DNA of 35,735 nt. Origin: Bacteroidota bacterium (lineage in GTDB: Bacteria; Bacteroidota; Bacteroidia; Chitinophagales; Chitinophagaceae). Location of the stretch: contig JAFDXJ010000037.1 in NCBI GenBank assembly GCA_018268015.1, positions 1-35,735 on the forward strand, given 5' to 3'. The notes beneath the pieces are model-generated. The model worked only from the letters and a program-made list of their open reading frames with translations. It was not told the DNA's origin and ran no database searches. Position numbers and translations under genes: made by a program. Below, piece after piece: positions 7,769 through 14,663 of the stretch (within the stretch, counting starts at the first letter, position 1; each line of letters begins with the position of its first letter).

Positions 7769-8185
7769 TTATTTAATAGCATAATATAGCATCCAATTGT
7801 GTCCATATTTATCAGCCAGTTCACCAGATAAGGCATTCCAAAATGTATTTTCTATTGGATGTGTTTGTTCTCCACTCTTCGAAAGCTTTTTGTAACAAAT
7901 TCTTATTTCCTTCTCACTTTTACAATTAAGCACCAGCGATACGGCATTACCTTTCAACAGTCCCTGCTCACTCGTCATATCAGAACCCATCAATATCAAC
8001 CCATCATTCATCAGCGTTGAATGCAGAATTAAGTTTTTCATTCTTGCCGGCATTTTTTCCGATAGCGGAGATTCGCCAACGGTTTGAAAACTCAATTCAC
8101 CACCAAGGCATTTTTGATAAAACATCATTGCTTCCCTGCAATTGCCATTGAATGTGAGATATGCATGAATAGACTTCATTTTCAT
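7769..8185 (-). CDS. VOC family protein, PhnB-like
   Basis: The protein has 138 residues from the ATG at 8185, chosen over 8224 because the longer form would overlap the upstream VOC gene. It shows the PhnB-type layout: AYLTFNGNCREAMMFYQKCLGG at the N-terminus, ILHSTLMNDGLILMGSDM in the middle and NTFWNALSGELADKYGHNWML at the end. These are paired betaalphabetabetabeta modules of the vicinal oxygen chelate fold. Members are isomerases, dioxygenases or antibiotic-binding proteins; no substrate can be given. It is probably cotranscribed with the VOC gene 16 bases upstream. Confidence 0.85.
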   Translation of the reverse strand: MKMKSIHAYLTFNGNCREAMMFYQKCLGGELSFQTVGESPLSEKMPARMKNLILHSTLMNDGLILMGSDMTSEQGLLKGNAVSLVLNCKSEKEIRICYKKLSKSGEQTHPIENTFWNALSGELADKYGHNWMLYYAIK

Positions 8186-8201
8186 AGTAATAATTCCGCA
8201 A

Positions 8202-8669
8202 TTATTTTTCTTCCAAATCAGCAATAATTATTTTTTTCATCTTCAGCATCGCCTTGAATGCATATTCCTGTTTGGCTTTCACTTTGTGATTTTCCAGTTT
8301 GTACAACTGTTCAGGTATTACCTGCCAGGATAAACCATATTTATCTTTGCACCAGCCACAAGGCCCTTCGCTACCGCCCTTTGCAGTAAGCGCTTTCCAG
8401 TAATAATCTACTTCTTTCTGATCTTTGCACACGATGGAAAAAGACACGGCTTCATTGAATTTAAACATAGGCCCTGCAGCCAATATTTGAAATTTCATGC
8501 CCAATAATTCCATCTCGGCTACATCAAAATCTCCACTTGGTGTACCGGAGTTTTTATAGGCTTTGTAAGAAAGCATTTTACCTGATTTAAAAATAGAGAG
8601 GTAATATTTTACCGCTTTCTTTGCATCTTTTTCTATCCATAAGCATGGAAATAATTTTTGCTTTGCCAT
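8202..8669 (-). CDS. VOC family protein, 3-demethylubiquinone methyltransferase-like domain
   Basis: A 155-residue protein. LFPCLWIEKDAKKAVKYYLSIF and CGWCKDKYGLSWQVIPEQL (C104, W106, C107) are the hallmarks of the PF06983-type VOC group often annotated as '3-demethylubiquinone-9 3-methyltransferase'. That name is misleading, since the fold is glyoxalase-like and lacks a methyltransferase domain. The terminal QEYAFKAMLKMKKIIIADLE helix is also typical. It is first in a short run with the PhnB-like gene, and the AHSA1-type gene lies 55 bases upstream on the same strand. Confidence 0.87.
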   Translation of the reverse strand: MAKQKLFPCLWIEKDAKKAVKYYLSIFKSGKMLSYKAYKNSGTPSGDFDVAEMELLGMKFQILAAGPMFKFNEAVSFSIVCKDQKEVDYYWKALTAKGGSEGPCGWCKDKYGLSWQVIPEQLYKLENHKVKAKQEYAFKAMLKMKKIIIADLEEK

Positions 8670-8724
8670 AATACATTTTTTTTACAGTTGTTATAAATTA
8701 TTTGTTTCAATAGCATTTCTTGCG

Positions 8725-9147
8725 TTATACATTCTGAGTTGATTCAGTGTATTTCTTAAAATTATCCAATATAGCCTGCCATCCTGTTTTTTGCATTTCA
8801 ACTGGGTTTTCACTCTCCGGGTCGAAGGTTACAATAACTTCTGTTTTACCTAAAGCATCATTAAATTGTACCGTTGCCAGCCTATTGCCAAACTCATAAG
8901 TGAAATGCTTACCTTCTGTTATTTCCGTATAAACCGCCTCAAAGTCAAAACCAAAACTACCATCTTTAGCTTCCATTCTTGCTTTGTAGCTGCCTCCTAT
9001 GCGCATATCATTTTCTGCTTTGGGGCAATGCCAGCCAGGGTCTGCAAAGTTCCAGTTGACAATATGTATTGGTTGCGTATAATAGTCCCATACTTTTTCA
9101 ATAGGGGCATTGATGCTGGCTAGTATTGTTATTTTATTTTTGTTCAT
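8725..9147 (-). CDS. SRPBCC family protein, AHSA1-like
   Basis: The 140-residue protein starts ITILASINAPIEKVWDYYTQPIHIVNWNFADPGWHCP, the classic beginning of the AHSA1 branch of SRPBCC proteins (AP, VWDYYT, W). GGSYKARMEAKDGSFGFDF and TEVIVTFDPE..NP then follow in order. It ends with the family's GWQAILDNFKKY helix. These proteins bind small hydrophobic molecules in a deep cavity; ligand unknown. It follows the glyoxalase-like gene by 16 bases, so the two are very probably one transcript. Confidence 0.87.
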   Translation of the reverse strand: MNKNKITILASINAPIEKVWDYYTQPIHIVNWNFADPGWHCPKAENDMRIGGSYKARMEAKDGSFGFDFEAVYTEITEGKHFTYEFGNRLATVQFNDALGKTEVIVTFDPESENPVEMQKTGWQAILDNFKKYTESTQNV

Positions 9148-9163
9148 TTGCTTTGATTGTTTT

Positions 9164-9571
9164 TTATTGTTTTGGAAATTTACTCATGTCCATAAAAAAT
9201 GGCTCCCAGTTATTACCATCCGGGTCTTCAATTGAACGCTGTTGCATAAAACCATAATCTTTTGCATCCGCATATACTCTGCCACCTGCTTTAATTGCTT
9301 TTTCTGCAAAAGCATTTACCTCATCATTGCTGTCGAGAGATAATGAATGGATTGCCCCAACATTTTGTTTGGCATCAATAATAGATTTAGAAATAAATTG
9401 TTTCATCTTATCGTGTGTAAGCAGCATAACAAAAATACTATCGCTCCAAACCATACATGCTGCTGTATCATCGGTAAACTGGGGATTGTTGGTAAATCCG
9501 ATGGCTTCGTAAAATGCCATTGACTTTTTTAAATCTTTTACCGGAAGATTGATAAATACTTGTTTTGACAT
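9164..9571 (-). CDS. VOC family protein (glyoxalase/extradiol dioxygenase-like)
   Basis: From the ATG at 9571 the protein has 135 residues, beginning MSKQVFINLPVKDLKKSMAFYEAIGF, a standard VOC first module. A longer form from 9628 adds a non-homologous stretch and is rejected. The second module ends with GFMQQRSIEDPDGNNWEPFFMD, in which DPDGNxWE is the conserved turn with a metal-ligand Glu in many members. The substrate is unknown. It precedes the AHSA1-like gene with a 16-base gap. Upstream lies a 217-base spacer without the operator found at three nearby promoters. Confidence 0.87.
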   Translation of the reverse strand: MSKQVFINLPVKDLKKSMAFYEAIGFTNNPQFTDDTAACMVWSDSIFVMLLTHDKMKQFISKSIIDAKQNVGAIHSLSLDSNDEVNAFAEKAIKAGGRVYADAKDYGFMQQRSIEDPDGNNWEPFFMDMSKFPKQ

Positions 9572-9788
9572 GCTGTTAAATTTAATGTAAGTGAATTGTA
9601 ATTTTAATAAAATTATTGACAAGAACAACGTTGGATAATTGTATAATACTTATGAGCCAAACTGCATTGCTACTATTAAGCAGCCGTTGCGTCGCACTCT
9701 TGTACTTATAGTTCAATATTCAACAAATTCTCAAAGATAATAACCCAATAATACTCTCTGTAATAGTAGTAAAATGATATACTCCTTC

Positions 9789-10238
9789 TCATGCATCAGG
9801 AATATTCGGCTCTACCAGCCTTTTTAATTTGTCTAAGGAATCCTGCCAGCCGAGATAACACATTTCTGCAGGGATAGCAGCCGGTATGCCTGTTTGAGTA
9901 ATATGAACCTCCGTGCCGCAAATAACTTTTTTCAGTTGAACGGTAGTCACCATTTCACCGGGCAGATTGGGGTCATCAAACCTATCTGAAATTTTTATTA
10001 ACTCATTAGTTGCTATTTCCAAAAATTCGCCGCCAAATGAATGCCCGTTGCCTGTGGTGAAATTAGTAAACGACATTTTGTAACTACCACCTGGCTTAAA
10101 GTCGTATTGTTGTATTTTGGCTACATAGCCATAAGGCGGTAGCCATGTTGAATAGGCATCAGCGTCTGAGAAGGCTTTAAAAACTTTTTCAGGTGGCGCT
10201 GCAAACACTCTGTGCAGTTGTACTTGATTTGTTGACAT
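9789..10238 (-). CDS. SRPBCC family protein, AHSA1-like
   Basis: A 149-residue single-domain protein. VFAAPPEKVFKAFSDADAYSTWLPPYGY is the AHSA1 N-terminal module. FKPGGSYKMSFTNFTTGNGHSFGGEFLEI and MCYLGWQDSLDKLKRLVEP are the usual middle strands and the terminal helix. Function is presumably binding or turnover of a small hydrophobic ligand. It is a single transcription unit with its own copy of the 68-bp operator element at 10278-10345. That element ties it to the DoxX/DUF1801 and DoxX/YdeI/VOC units. Confidence 0.88.
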   Translation of the reverse strand: MSTNQVQLHRVFAAPPEKVFKAFSDADAYSTWLPPYGYVAKIQQYDFKPGGSYKMSFTNFTTGNGHSFGGEFLEIATNELIKISDRFDDPNLPGEMVTTVQLKKVICGTEVHITQTGIPAAIPAEMCYLGWQDSLDKLKRLVEPNIPDA

Positions 10239-10277
10239 GATTTTAATTTTAATGATGAATAATTGATTTTGATATTA

Positions 10278-10345
10278 CAAAGATGAAATGGAAAATCTAT
10301 TTTCATGGGTGGCTCTTGCGACAGTTTCGGGGTGTGATTATGACG
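10278..10345 (-). promoter_or_regulatory. Shared operator/promoter element, copy 1
   Basis: Read leftward, the element has two similar half-sites whose GTC cores (plus-strand GAC at 10342-10344 and 10320-10322) are 22 bases apart. CCACC follows the proximal one (plus-strand GGTGG, 10308-10312). It ends with CATCTTTG (plus-strand CAAAGATG, 10278-10285), a near match to the -7 box TAnnTTTG. The order fits an activator site just upstream of a promoter. Copies 2 and 3 keep the same spacings. Confidence 0.6.
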
Positions 10346-10356
10346 AAATCAGTATG

Positions 10357-10737
10357 TTACTTTTTTGATTTAACAGTACTCGGTTTGCTTTCATTTTTCC
10401 TGAACACTACAATTCTTTTTATTAAGCCAACAGGCAATTCTTCCTTATTCTTAAACTGAATGGCAGCACGGGAAACCTTCAATGCACTCAGTTCTTTTTC
10501 AAACTTTTTCAAAAAAGCTACACTCCAGGGGCTTAGCAACGAAATGTGATTAGCGCTTGAAGAATAATAAATCAAATAACCGTAGTATTTAAAGCAGGGT
10601 ATTTGGTAACTGATTACTTCTTCTGCTTCGGGCACAGACTGATGAATAATATCTCGTATCGCCTGCATTCTTTCCTGTACTGCTTTAGGAAATGCTTTGT
10701 GATATTCATTAATGGTTTTATAATCTGTCTTTGCCAT
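10357..10737 (-). CDS. DUF1801 family protein (iron-chaperone/YdhG-like)
   Basis: The 126-residue protein from the ATG at 10737 begins MAKTDYKTINEYHKAFPKAVQERMQAIRDIIHQSVPEAEEVISYQIPCF, the diagnostic DUF1801 start (Y...FP......L..IR.....P.AEE.ISY.IP.F). HISLLSPWSV and the C-terminal LPVGLIKRIVVFR complete the domain. Related proteins include B. subtilis FdxY/YdhG-like frataxin-fold proteins, but most are uncharacterised. It starts one base after the stop of the DoxX-like gene, so translation is probably coupled. A longer start at 10791 would overlap that gene and is rejected. Confidence 0.85.
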   Translation of the reverse strand: MAKTDYKTINEYHKAFPKAVQERMQAIRDIIHQSVPEAEEVISYQIPCFKYYGYLIYYSSSANHISLLSPWSVAFLKKFEKELSALKVSRAAIQFKNKEELPVGLIKRIVVFRKNESKPSTVKSKK

Positions 10738-10738
10738 C

Positions 10739-11152
10739 TTATGCAATTTTATTTTTATAAAAATATGAAACAGCCAGAATGAGTAAAACAACTATGGGCA
10801 ATAACACAAATCCGAAAATACCATCAACTATACCATGACTATATGCGGCAAACAACAATTCAAAAGTCAGCCCTGCATAAGCCCATTCTTTTAATTTGGC
10901 TGGAAACTTAGGAATCATAATTGTTGCCGAACCTAGTAGTTTACAAATAATAAGAGCATACGCAAAGTAGTCGGGATAACCCAATGGTTTGGTGCCTGCA
11001 TTTACATACTCCGGTGCAAATAATAATGTTGCAACAGGCATCAGCCCTTCCCACAGAAAAATGATGCCTGTTGCTATCCAGAATATAATTTTATACTTTT
11101 TGGGTACTGCAATTTTATTTGAATAATTGTTTTCTAAAGTCATCGTTTTCAT
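10739..11152 (-). CDS. DoxX-like membrane protein
   Basis: A 137-residue protein with four hydrophobic helices, near residues 20-46, 62-82, 87-108 and 111-131. The DoxX-like pattern is clear: GTKPLGYPDYFAYALIICKLLGSATIMIP (GYP, LG) then LKEWAYAGLTFELLFAAYSH. DoxX relatives are inner-membrane proteins of uncertain function. The best described work with oxidoreductases in thiol or oxidative stress. It is the first gene of a two-gene unit with DUF1801, under operator copy 2. Paralogous to the DoxX-like gene at 12167-12568. Confidence 0.85.
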   Translation of the reverse strand: MKTMTLENNYSNKIAVPKKYKIIFWIATGIIFLWEGLMPVATLLFAPEYVNAGTKPLGYPDYFAYALIICKLLGSATIMIPKFPAKLKEWAYAGLTFELLFAAYSHGIVDGIFGFVLLPIVVLLILAVSYFYKNKIA

Positions 11153-11190
11153 TTTTTGAAATTTTATGATGAATAATTGATTTTACAATA

Positions 11191-11258
11191 CAAAGATGAA
11201 TGGGAAAATTGATTGCAATGGGTGGCAGATACGACAGTTTAGCAGGCAGATTGTGTCA
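11191..11258 (-). promoter_or_regulatory. Shared operator/promoter element, copy 2
   Basis: CAAAGATG at 11191-11198 (CATCTTTG on the coding strand), GGTGG at 11221-11225 and CGACAGTTT from 11232 repeat the arrangement of copy 1. The distal half-site (GTC at 11255-11257) is 22 bases from the proximal core at 11233-11235 but is the most diverged of the three. It lies between the VOC gene at 11266 and the DoxX-like start codon. Confidence 0.58.
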
Positions 11259-11265
11259 GGAAGAA

Positions 11266-11661
11266 TTATCCCTGGAACAACCAGTTTTTTCCGAACTTAT
11301 CTTCCAGCGAGCCAAACCATCCAAAGAATGCTTTGGTTAATGGTTGTTGTATTTTACCTCCTTCAGAAAGTTTAGTAAACAATCTGTGCACTTCTTCCTC
11401 GCTGCTGCAAATAAGCGCCATGTAAACGGTATTACCTTCAACAGGGCTATTGGGCGCCATATCAGTTGCCATAATTTCAATGGCGTCACTTTTCAGGTGT
11501 GAGTGTATGATATGGTCGTGTAATTCAGGCGGCATTTGGTCTTTAGCAGGAGAATCTCCCGCCTTCTGCAATTCAAGCGTACCACCAAAAATGTCTTTGT
11601 AAAAATTCATGGCTTCTGTGCATCTGCCATAAAAATTTAAGTAGGGATTTAACTTTGCCAT
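11266..11661 (-). CDS. VOC family protein, PhnB-like
   Basis: The 131-residue protein starts KLNPYLNFYGRCTEAMNFYKDIFGG, and IIHSHLKSDAIEIMATDM and AFFGWFGSLEDKFGKNW follow, the standard PhnB-like VOC layout. It resembles the protein at 7769-8185 in every module (NGNCREAMMFYQ versus YGRCTEAMNFYK), indicating paralogy. The reaction is unknown. It lies 33 bases after the YdeI-like gene and probably ends the DoxX/YdeI/VOC transcript. Operator copy 2 begins just after its stop codon. Confidence 0.87.
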   Translation of the reverse strand: MAKLNPYLNFYGRCTEAMNFYKDIFGGTLELQKAGDSPAKDQMPPELHDHIIHSHLKSDAIEIMATDMAPNSPVEGNTVYMALICSSEEEVHRLFTKLSEGGKIQQPLTKAFFGWFGSLEDKFGKNWLFQG

Positions 11662-11694
11662 TGTTATAAATTTTATTGGTTAATGAATAAATAA

Positions 11695-12153
11695 TTATTT
11701 ACCGGTCAGGCTTTTCAATGCCTTCTCAATATTCCGGTTCCTCGTTTCATCAGTTTTAGCATTGGCTATAGGAATAATCAATGCTTTCTTTTTACTGTTT
11801 GAAAGTGTATCAAAAATTTTCTTTGCCCCGGCATTCTTACTAAGCGCTTTTTGAAATTCTGCCGGTACTTCTACTGTTCTTTCTTCAGTATCTAATTCAA
11901 TGATAACATCAATTTTATCGCCGCCTTTTACTTTGGCAGCTTCCCGGTTTTCGGCATTTACGCCAACCATAAAAGCGCCACCCATCACCGCTACTGCACT
12001 ACGGTAGGTAAAATTGTTGATAGTAACTTTTACCAATGGTTTTTTACCGCCGCCAAGTTTTTCAATTATGCTTTCAGGAATTTTTATCCCGGTAGCTGTC
12101 TTACCTGCTGTAAGCAAGTTGGTGCTGAATTGTAGTTTTTGATTTGTTGACAT
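11695..12153 (-). CDS. DUF1905/YdeI (bacteriocin-protection type) protein
   Basis: A 152-residue protein with two parts. Residues 1 to about 95 are a DUF1905 beta-barrel (GIKIPESIIEKLGGGKKPLVKVTINNFTYRS, then VKGGDKIDVIIELDTEERTVEVP). The C-terminal YdeI/OmpD-associated helical part reads FQKALSKNAGAKKIFDTLSNSKKKALIIPIANAKTDETRNRNIEKAL, with the diagnostic AKT.ETR.RNI pattern. YdeI proteins have been linked to resistance to antimicrobial peptides or polymyxin, but the mechanism is unknown. It lies 13 bases after the DoxX-like gene, so they share a transcript. Confidence 0.85.
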   Translation of the reverse strand: MSTNQKLQFSTNLLTAGKTATGIKIPESIIEKLGGGKKPLVKVTINNFTYRSAVAVMGGAFMVGVNAENREAAKVKGGDKIDVIIELDTEERTVEVPAEFQKALSKNAGAKKIFDTLSNSKKKALIIPIANAKTDETRNRNIEKALKSLTGK

Positions 12154-12166
12154 GGTAATAATTTTA

Positions 12167-12568
12167 TCAGATGAAAGCTGGCTTAAAATTTATGGACACT
12201 ACATCGGTTTTTCTTTTGTGATAATAGTAGTAAGATAACGTACCCAGAGCAAGCGGCAAAATCATAAAACCCCATTGACCGACGTTACCGCCACTGGCAA
12301 TAATGGAATAGGTAGCGCCAATTAAATCAAAGAACAAACCGGCATAAGCCCATTCCTTAATTCGTGGATAACCGGGAATCAAAATAGCCGCTACTCCCAG
12401 CCATTTGGCAATCCCAATAAATGGAATAAAGTAAAGCGGATAACCCAAATCGATATGCATTCCTTTTACAGCAACTTCCTGGCTGAATACATCTGGGATG
12501 GCGGAGCCAAACATCATAAAGGCAAACAAACTTGTGAATACCCAATAAATCGTTTTTGTCTTTTTCAT
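12167..12568 (-). CDS. DoxX-like membrane protein
   Basis: This 133-residue protein has four helices, near residues 8-26, 46-66, 70-90 and 95-114. The family pattern is MHIDLGYPLYFIPFIGIAKWLGVAAILIPGYPRIKEWAYAGLFFDLIGA. GYP, WLG and KEWAYAGL.F match the DoxX-like gene at 10739-11152, so the two are paralogs. The role is unknown. It heads the DoxX/YdeI/VOC unit, with operator copy 3 directly upstream. Confidence 0.86.
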   Translation of the reverse strand: MKKTKTIYWVFTSLFAFMMFGSAIPDVFSQEVAVKGMHIDLGYPLYFIPFIGIAKWLGVAAILIPGYPRIKEWAYAGLFFDLIGATYSIIASGGNVGQWGFMILPLALGTLSYYYYHKRKTDVVSINFKPAFI

Positions 12569-12607
12569 ATTGTATAATGTTTAAAATTGATTAATAAATT
12601 GACCACA

Positions 12608-12675
12608 CAAAGATGGAAATTGCAAATGATTTTGACAGGTGGGAAATACGACAGTTCTAAGGTGTGAATATGACA
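12608..12675 (-). promoter_or_regulatory. Shared operator/promoter element, copy 3
   Basis: This copy shows the repeat most clearly. On the coding strand TGTCATATTCACACC is followed 22 bases later by TGTCGTATTTCCCACC, then CATCTTTG. Plus-strand landmarks are CAAAGATG 12608-12615, GGTGG 12638-12642, and GAC at 12650-12652 and 12672-12674. Two direct half-sites two helical turns apart are typical for AraC/XylS-type activators. Confidence 0.62.
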
Positions 12676-12950
12676 ATGTTTATTTCTCAAAACATTTCCT
12701 ATATCCGGCGTCTATTTGGATGGCTTCTTTTAATAACTTCTTTTTGAGCTTTCATTTATCTATTCAGAGTTTGTTATATTTCATAATAAATCTGTTTGAT
12801 TGTGTCATAAGTTAAAATTTATCCTTGTCAATTATTTATTTCAATACCAAAACAATTTGGTAAAATATTTGACTGTTGCTTATGGCCTAAGATTGATTGG
12901 ATAAATCGAATTGATTATCCTATTTTCAATTTACTTCATCTTTTAAAATT
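12676..12950. other. Gene-free stretch before the REP-like pair
   Basis: AT-rich sequence upstream of operator copy 3 with no supported reading frame. It is followed by the two REP-like repeats. Confidence 0.4.
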
Positions 12951-13036
12951 CAACCCCGTTCGGGGTTGTGAGGTGCTGATGCAGGTTACCCTTAGCTATG
13001 CAAAGGGTTAATCATATTTCAGCCCTTCGGGCTGAG
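12951..13036. repeat. Three-hairpin REP-like repeat, copy 1
   Basis: This 86-bp unit holds three stem-loops: CAACCCC/GGGGTTG (12951-12968), an ACCCTT/AAGGGT stem in the middle, and CAGCCC/GGGCTG (13020-13034). Copy 2 lies 188 bases downstream in the same orientation and differs at about four positions, all between the first and second hairpins. The GC-rich stems contrast with the AT-rich surroundings. This fits REP/BIME-type intergenic repeats. Confidence 0.75.
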
Positions 13037-13138
13037 TTGAGCTCATGCATTTTCAATTAGGATTGGCACAGTATAAATTGTAAGTTGAATTATAAATGGA
13101 ATTTGTTTTGGTTTATTTATTTAGTGGTTGTTTGCTTT

Positions 13139-13224
13139 CAACCCCGTTCGGGGTTGTGAGACGAAGATGCAGGTTACCCTTAGCTATGCAAAGGGTTAAT
13201 CATATTTCAGCCCTTCGGGCTGAG
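13139..13224. repeat. Three-hairpin REP-like repeat, copy 2
   Basis: Nearly identical to copy 1 over all 86 bases, including all three stems. Only the spacer after the first hairpin differs (GAGACGAAGATG instead of GAGGTGCTGATG). The 102 bases between the copies are AT-rich and non-coding. Confidence 0.75.
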
Positions 13225-13428
13225 AAAGAAATCAATCTCAAGTAAAATACACAGTTGAGATCCGTCCTTTCTTCGACTCATATTTCCTTCATGTCTATTC
13301 TCAGGTAAAAAAAATGCATGAAAAGATTCTGTGATTTGGTATTTCCTCATAGACCTCAAAAGCGACATTTGTGGATTTGCACTTTGCCACTTCACCAATT
13401 ACGTATAATTGGAGGCGCCTAAGTAATT
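13225..13428. other. Gene-free stretch with inverted repeat
   Basis: No convincing gene. CCAATTA/TAATTGG at 13395-13412 forms a 7-bp inverted repeat just beyond the stop of the oxidoreductase gene, without a T-run. A 63-codon leftward frame here runs into the REP-like copy and is not supported. Confidence 0.4.
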
Positions 13429-14016
13429 TTAATTTAAAGCCGCAAACCTTTTTTCAATCATTGCCAGCCATTTCTTTCGTTTCGTATCTGAGACTGTTTT
13501 CACCATACCCAGGTTAATCCATTTTCTTTTTTTATAACCCATTTTCCAAAACGTTCCCGTCATCATTGCCTTTCGAATGGCATTCCCGAATATAAGCCGG
13601 TAAACTATACTTGCTGTATTCATAGTAGTAATAACGGTTACACTCTTTAGTTTTTCCCATTTCTTCATCATAAACCCATTCGGTTTATAATCATAAGCGA
13701 TGCCCGGGAAAATCACTTTGTCAATAAATCCCTTTGTCATTGCAGGCATAAGCTCCCACCAAATAGGAAATATAAATACCAGGTGATCGGCTTTGTCAAT
13801 ACGTTGCTTGTAGGCAAGCGATTGTGGGTCTATTGGCGCTCTGTCTTTGAATGCTTTCAGGTCTGCCGCCGTCATTACCGGGTTAAAACCATCTTCATCC
13901 AGATGAATCAAATCAATTTCATGATTGGCTTTGTGAAGCCCTGCCATTACCGCTTCTAAGATGGCATTGCAGTAACTTCCTTTGTAAGGATGATTGAATA
14001 CGATGGCTACTCTCAT
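13429..14016 (-). CDS. Flavodoxin-like NAD(P)H oxidoreductase
   Basis: A 195-residue protein of the Flavodoxin_2 (NAD(P)H:quinone reductase/KefF/MdaB) family. RVAIVFNHPYKGSYCNAILEAV is the FMN phosphate-binding start. HLVFIFPIWWELMPAMTKGFIDKVIFPGIAY contains the P84-IWW signature and the helix that contacts the flavin. Such proteins are cytoplasmic flavoproteins that reduce quinones or nitro/azo compounds by two electrons, in line with electrophile defence. It follows a Crp-type and an AraC-type regulator on the same strand, 76 bases after the former. Confidence 0.88.
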   Translation of the reverse strand: MRVAIVFNHPYKGSYCNAILEAVMAGLHKANHEIDLIHLDEDGFNPVMTAADLKAFKDRAPIDPQSLAYKQRIDKADHLVFIFPIWWELMPAMTKGFIDKVIFPGIAYDYKPNGFMMKKWEKLKSVTVITTMNTASIVYRLIFGNAIRKAMMTGTFWKMGYKKRKWINLGMVKTVSDTKRKKWLAMIEKRFAALN

Positions 14017-14092
14017 TTTGTTTTGTAATTATTACTATGCAAAATTGAGAAGCCGTCATTCTTTGAACGATAACAATTGTAAAGAAATATAC

Positions 14093-14635
14093 TTACCTCC
14101 TGTTTCTAATGCGGCTTAGTGATACAGGTGTTATGCCCAGATAAGAAGCGATATAGTGTTGAGGAATTCTTTGTAAGATTTCAGGCTGCTGTTGTAATAA
14201 TTCTTCATACCTCTCTTGCGGATTATTTTTAATCCGGGATAAAAAAAGATGCTGGTAAAAAATTAATCGTTTAATGATTTGCTTATCCACTTCACTTTTG
14301 ATAACCGGTGATTTTTCTAATATGAACTGAAAGTCTTTTTTAGAAATATATTTTACCGTGCATGGCTCAATGGTTTCAATGTTGAAGAGGCTCGGCAGCC
14401 CGGTATTGAAACTTTCAAAGGATGAAACGCCGCTTCCTTCAAAGAAAAACTGGAAGGTAATGTCTTTTCCCTGATTATTGAACCAGTTTCTCACACAACC
14501 TTTTTCAATATAATAAGCAGTCCTGGAAATTTGCCCTTCACGCAGCAGTATTGCTTTCGCAGGAATTTTTTTTTGTTTGAACAGGGGATTGAATTTATTC
14601 CATTCGCCAATGATCGTCTTCATATTTTTATCCAT
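14093..14635 (-). CDS. Crp/Fnr family transcriptional regulator
   Basis: The protein has about 180 residues from the ATG at 14635 (a second ATG lies at 14623). A start at 14749 is rejected because it would overlap the end of the AraC gene in another frame. The cNMP-binding barrel shows ILLREGQISRTAYYIEKGCVRNWF, which lacks the cAMP-contact residues of true CRP. The C-terminal winged helix is HYIASYLGITPVSLSRIRNR. Bacteroidota have many such ligand-unknown Crp-like proteins next to small oxidoreductases. Regulation of the downstream flavodoxin-like gene is likely (inference). Confidence 0.85.
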   Translation of the reverse strand: MDKNMKTIIGEWNKFNPLFKQKKIPAKAILLREGQISRTAYYIEKGCVRNWFNNQGKDITFQFFFEGSGVSSFESFNTGLPSLFNIETIEPCTVKYISKKDFQFILEKSPVIKSEVDKQIIKRLIFYQHLFLSRIKNNPQERYEELLQQQPEILQRIPQHYIASYLGITPVSLSRIRNRR

Positions 14636-14663
14636 GCGATGAAGGATTTGAATATTAGTGAAT

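Noticed and set aside
8202..8669. Ubiquinone-biosynthesis methyltransferase
   Set aside because: The usual database name for this VOC group is historical; no SAM-binding motif is present.
12951..13224. CRISPR array
   Set aside because: Only two units of 86 bp with internal hairpins and a 102-bp AT-rich interval; no short regular repeats or cas genes.
13207..13398. Leftward 63-codon open frame after the oxidoreductase gene
   Set aside because: It runs into the REP-like repeat, has no start context and no recognisable protein features.
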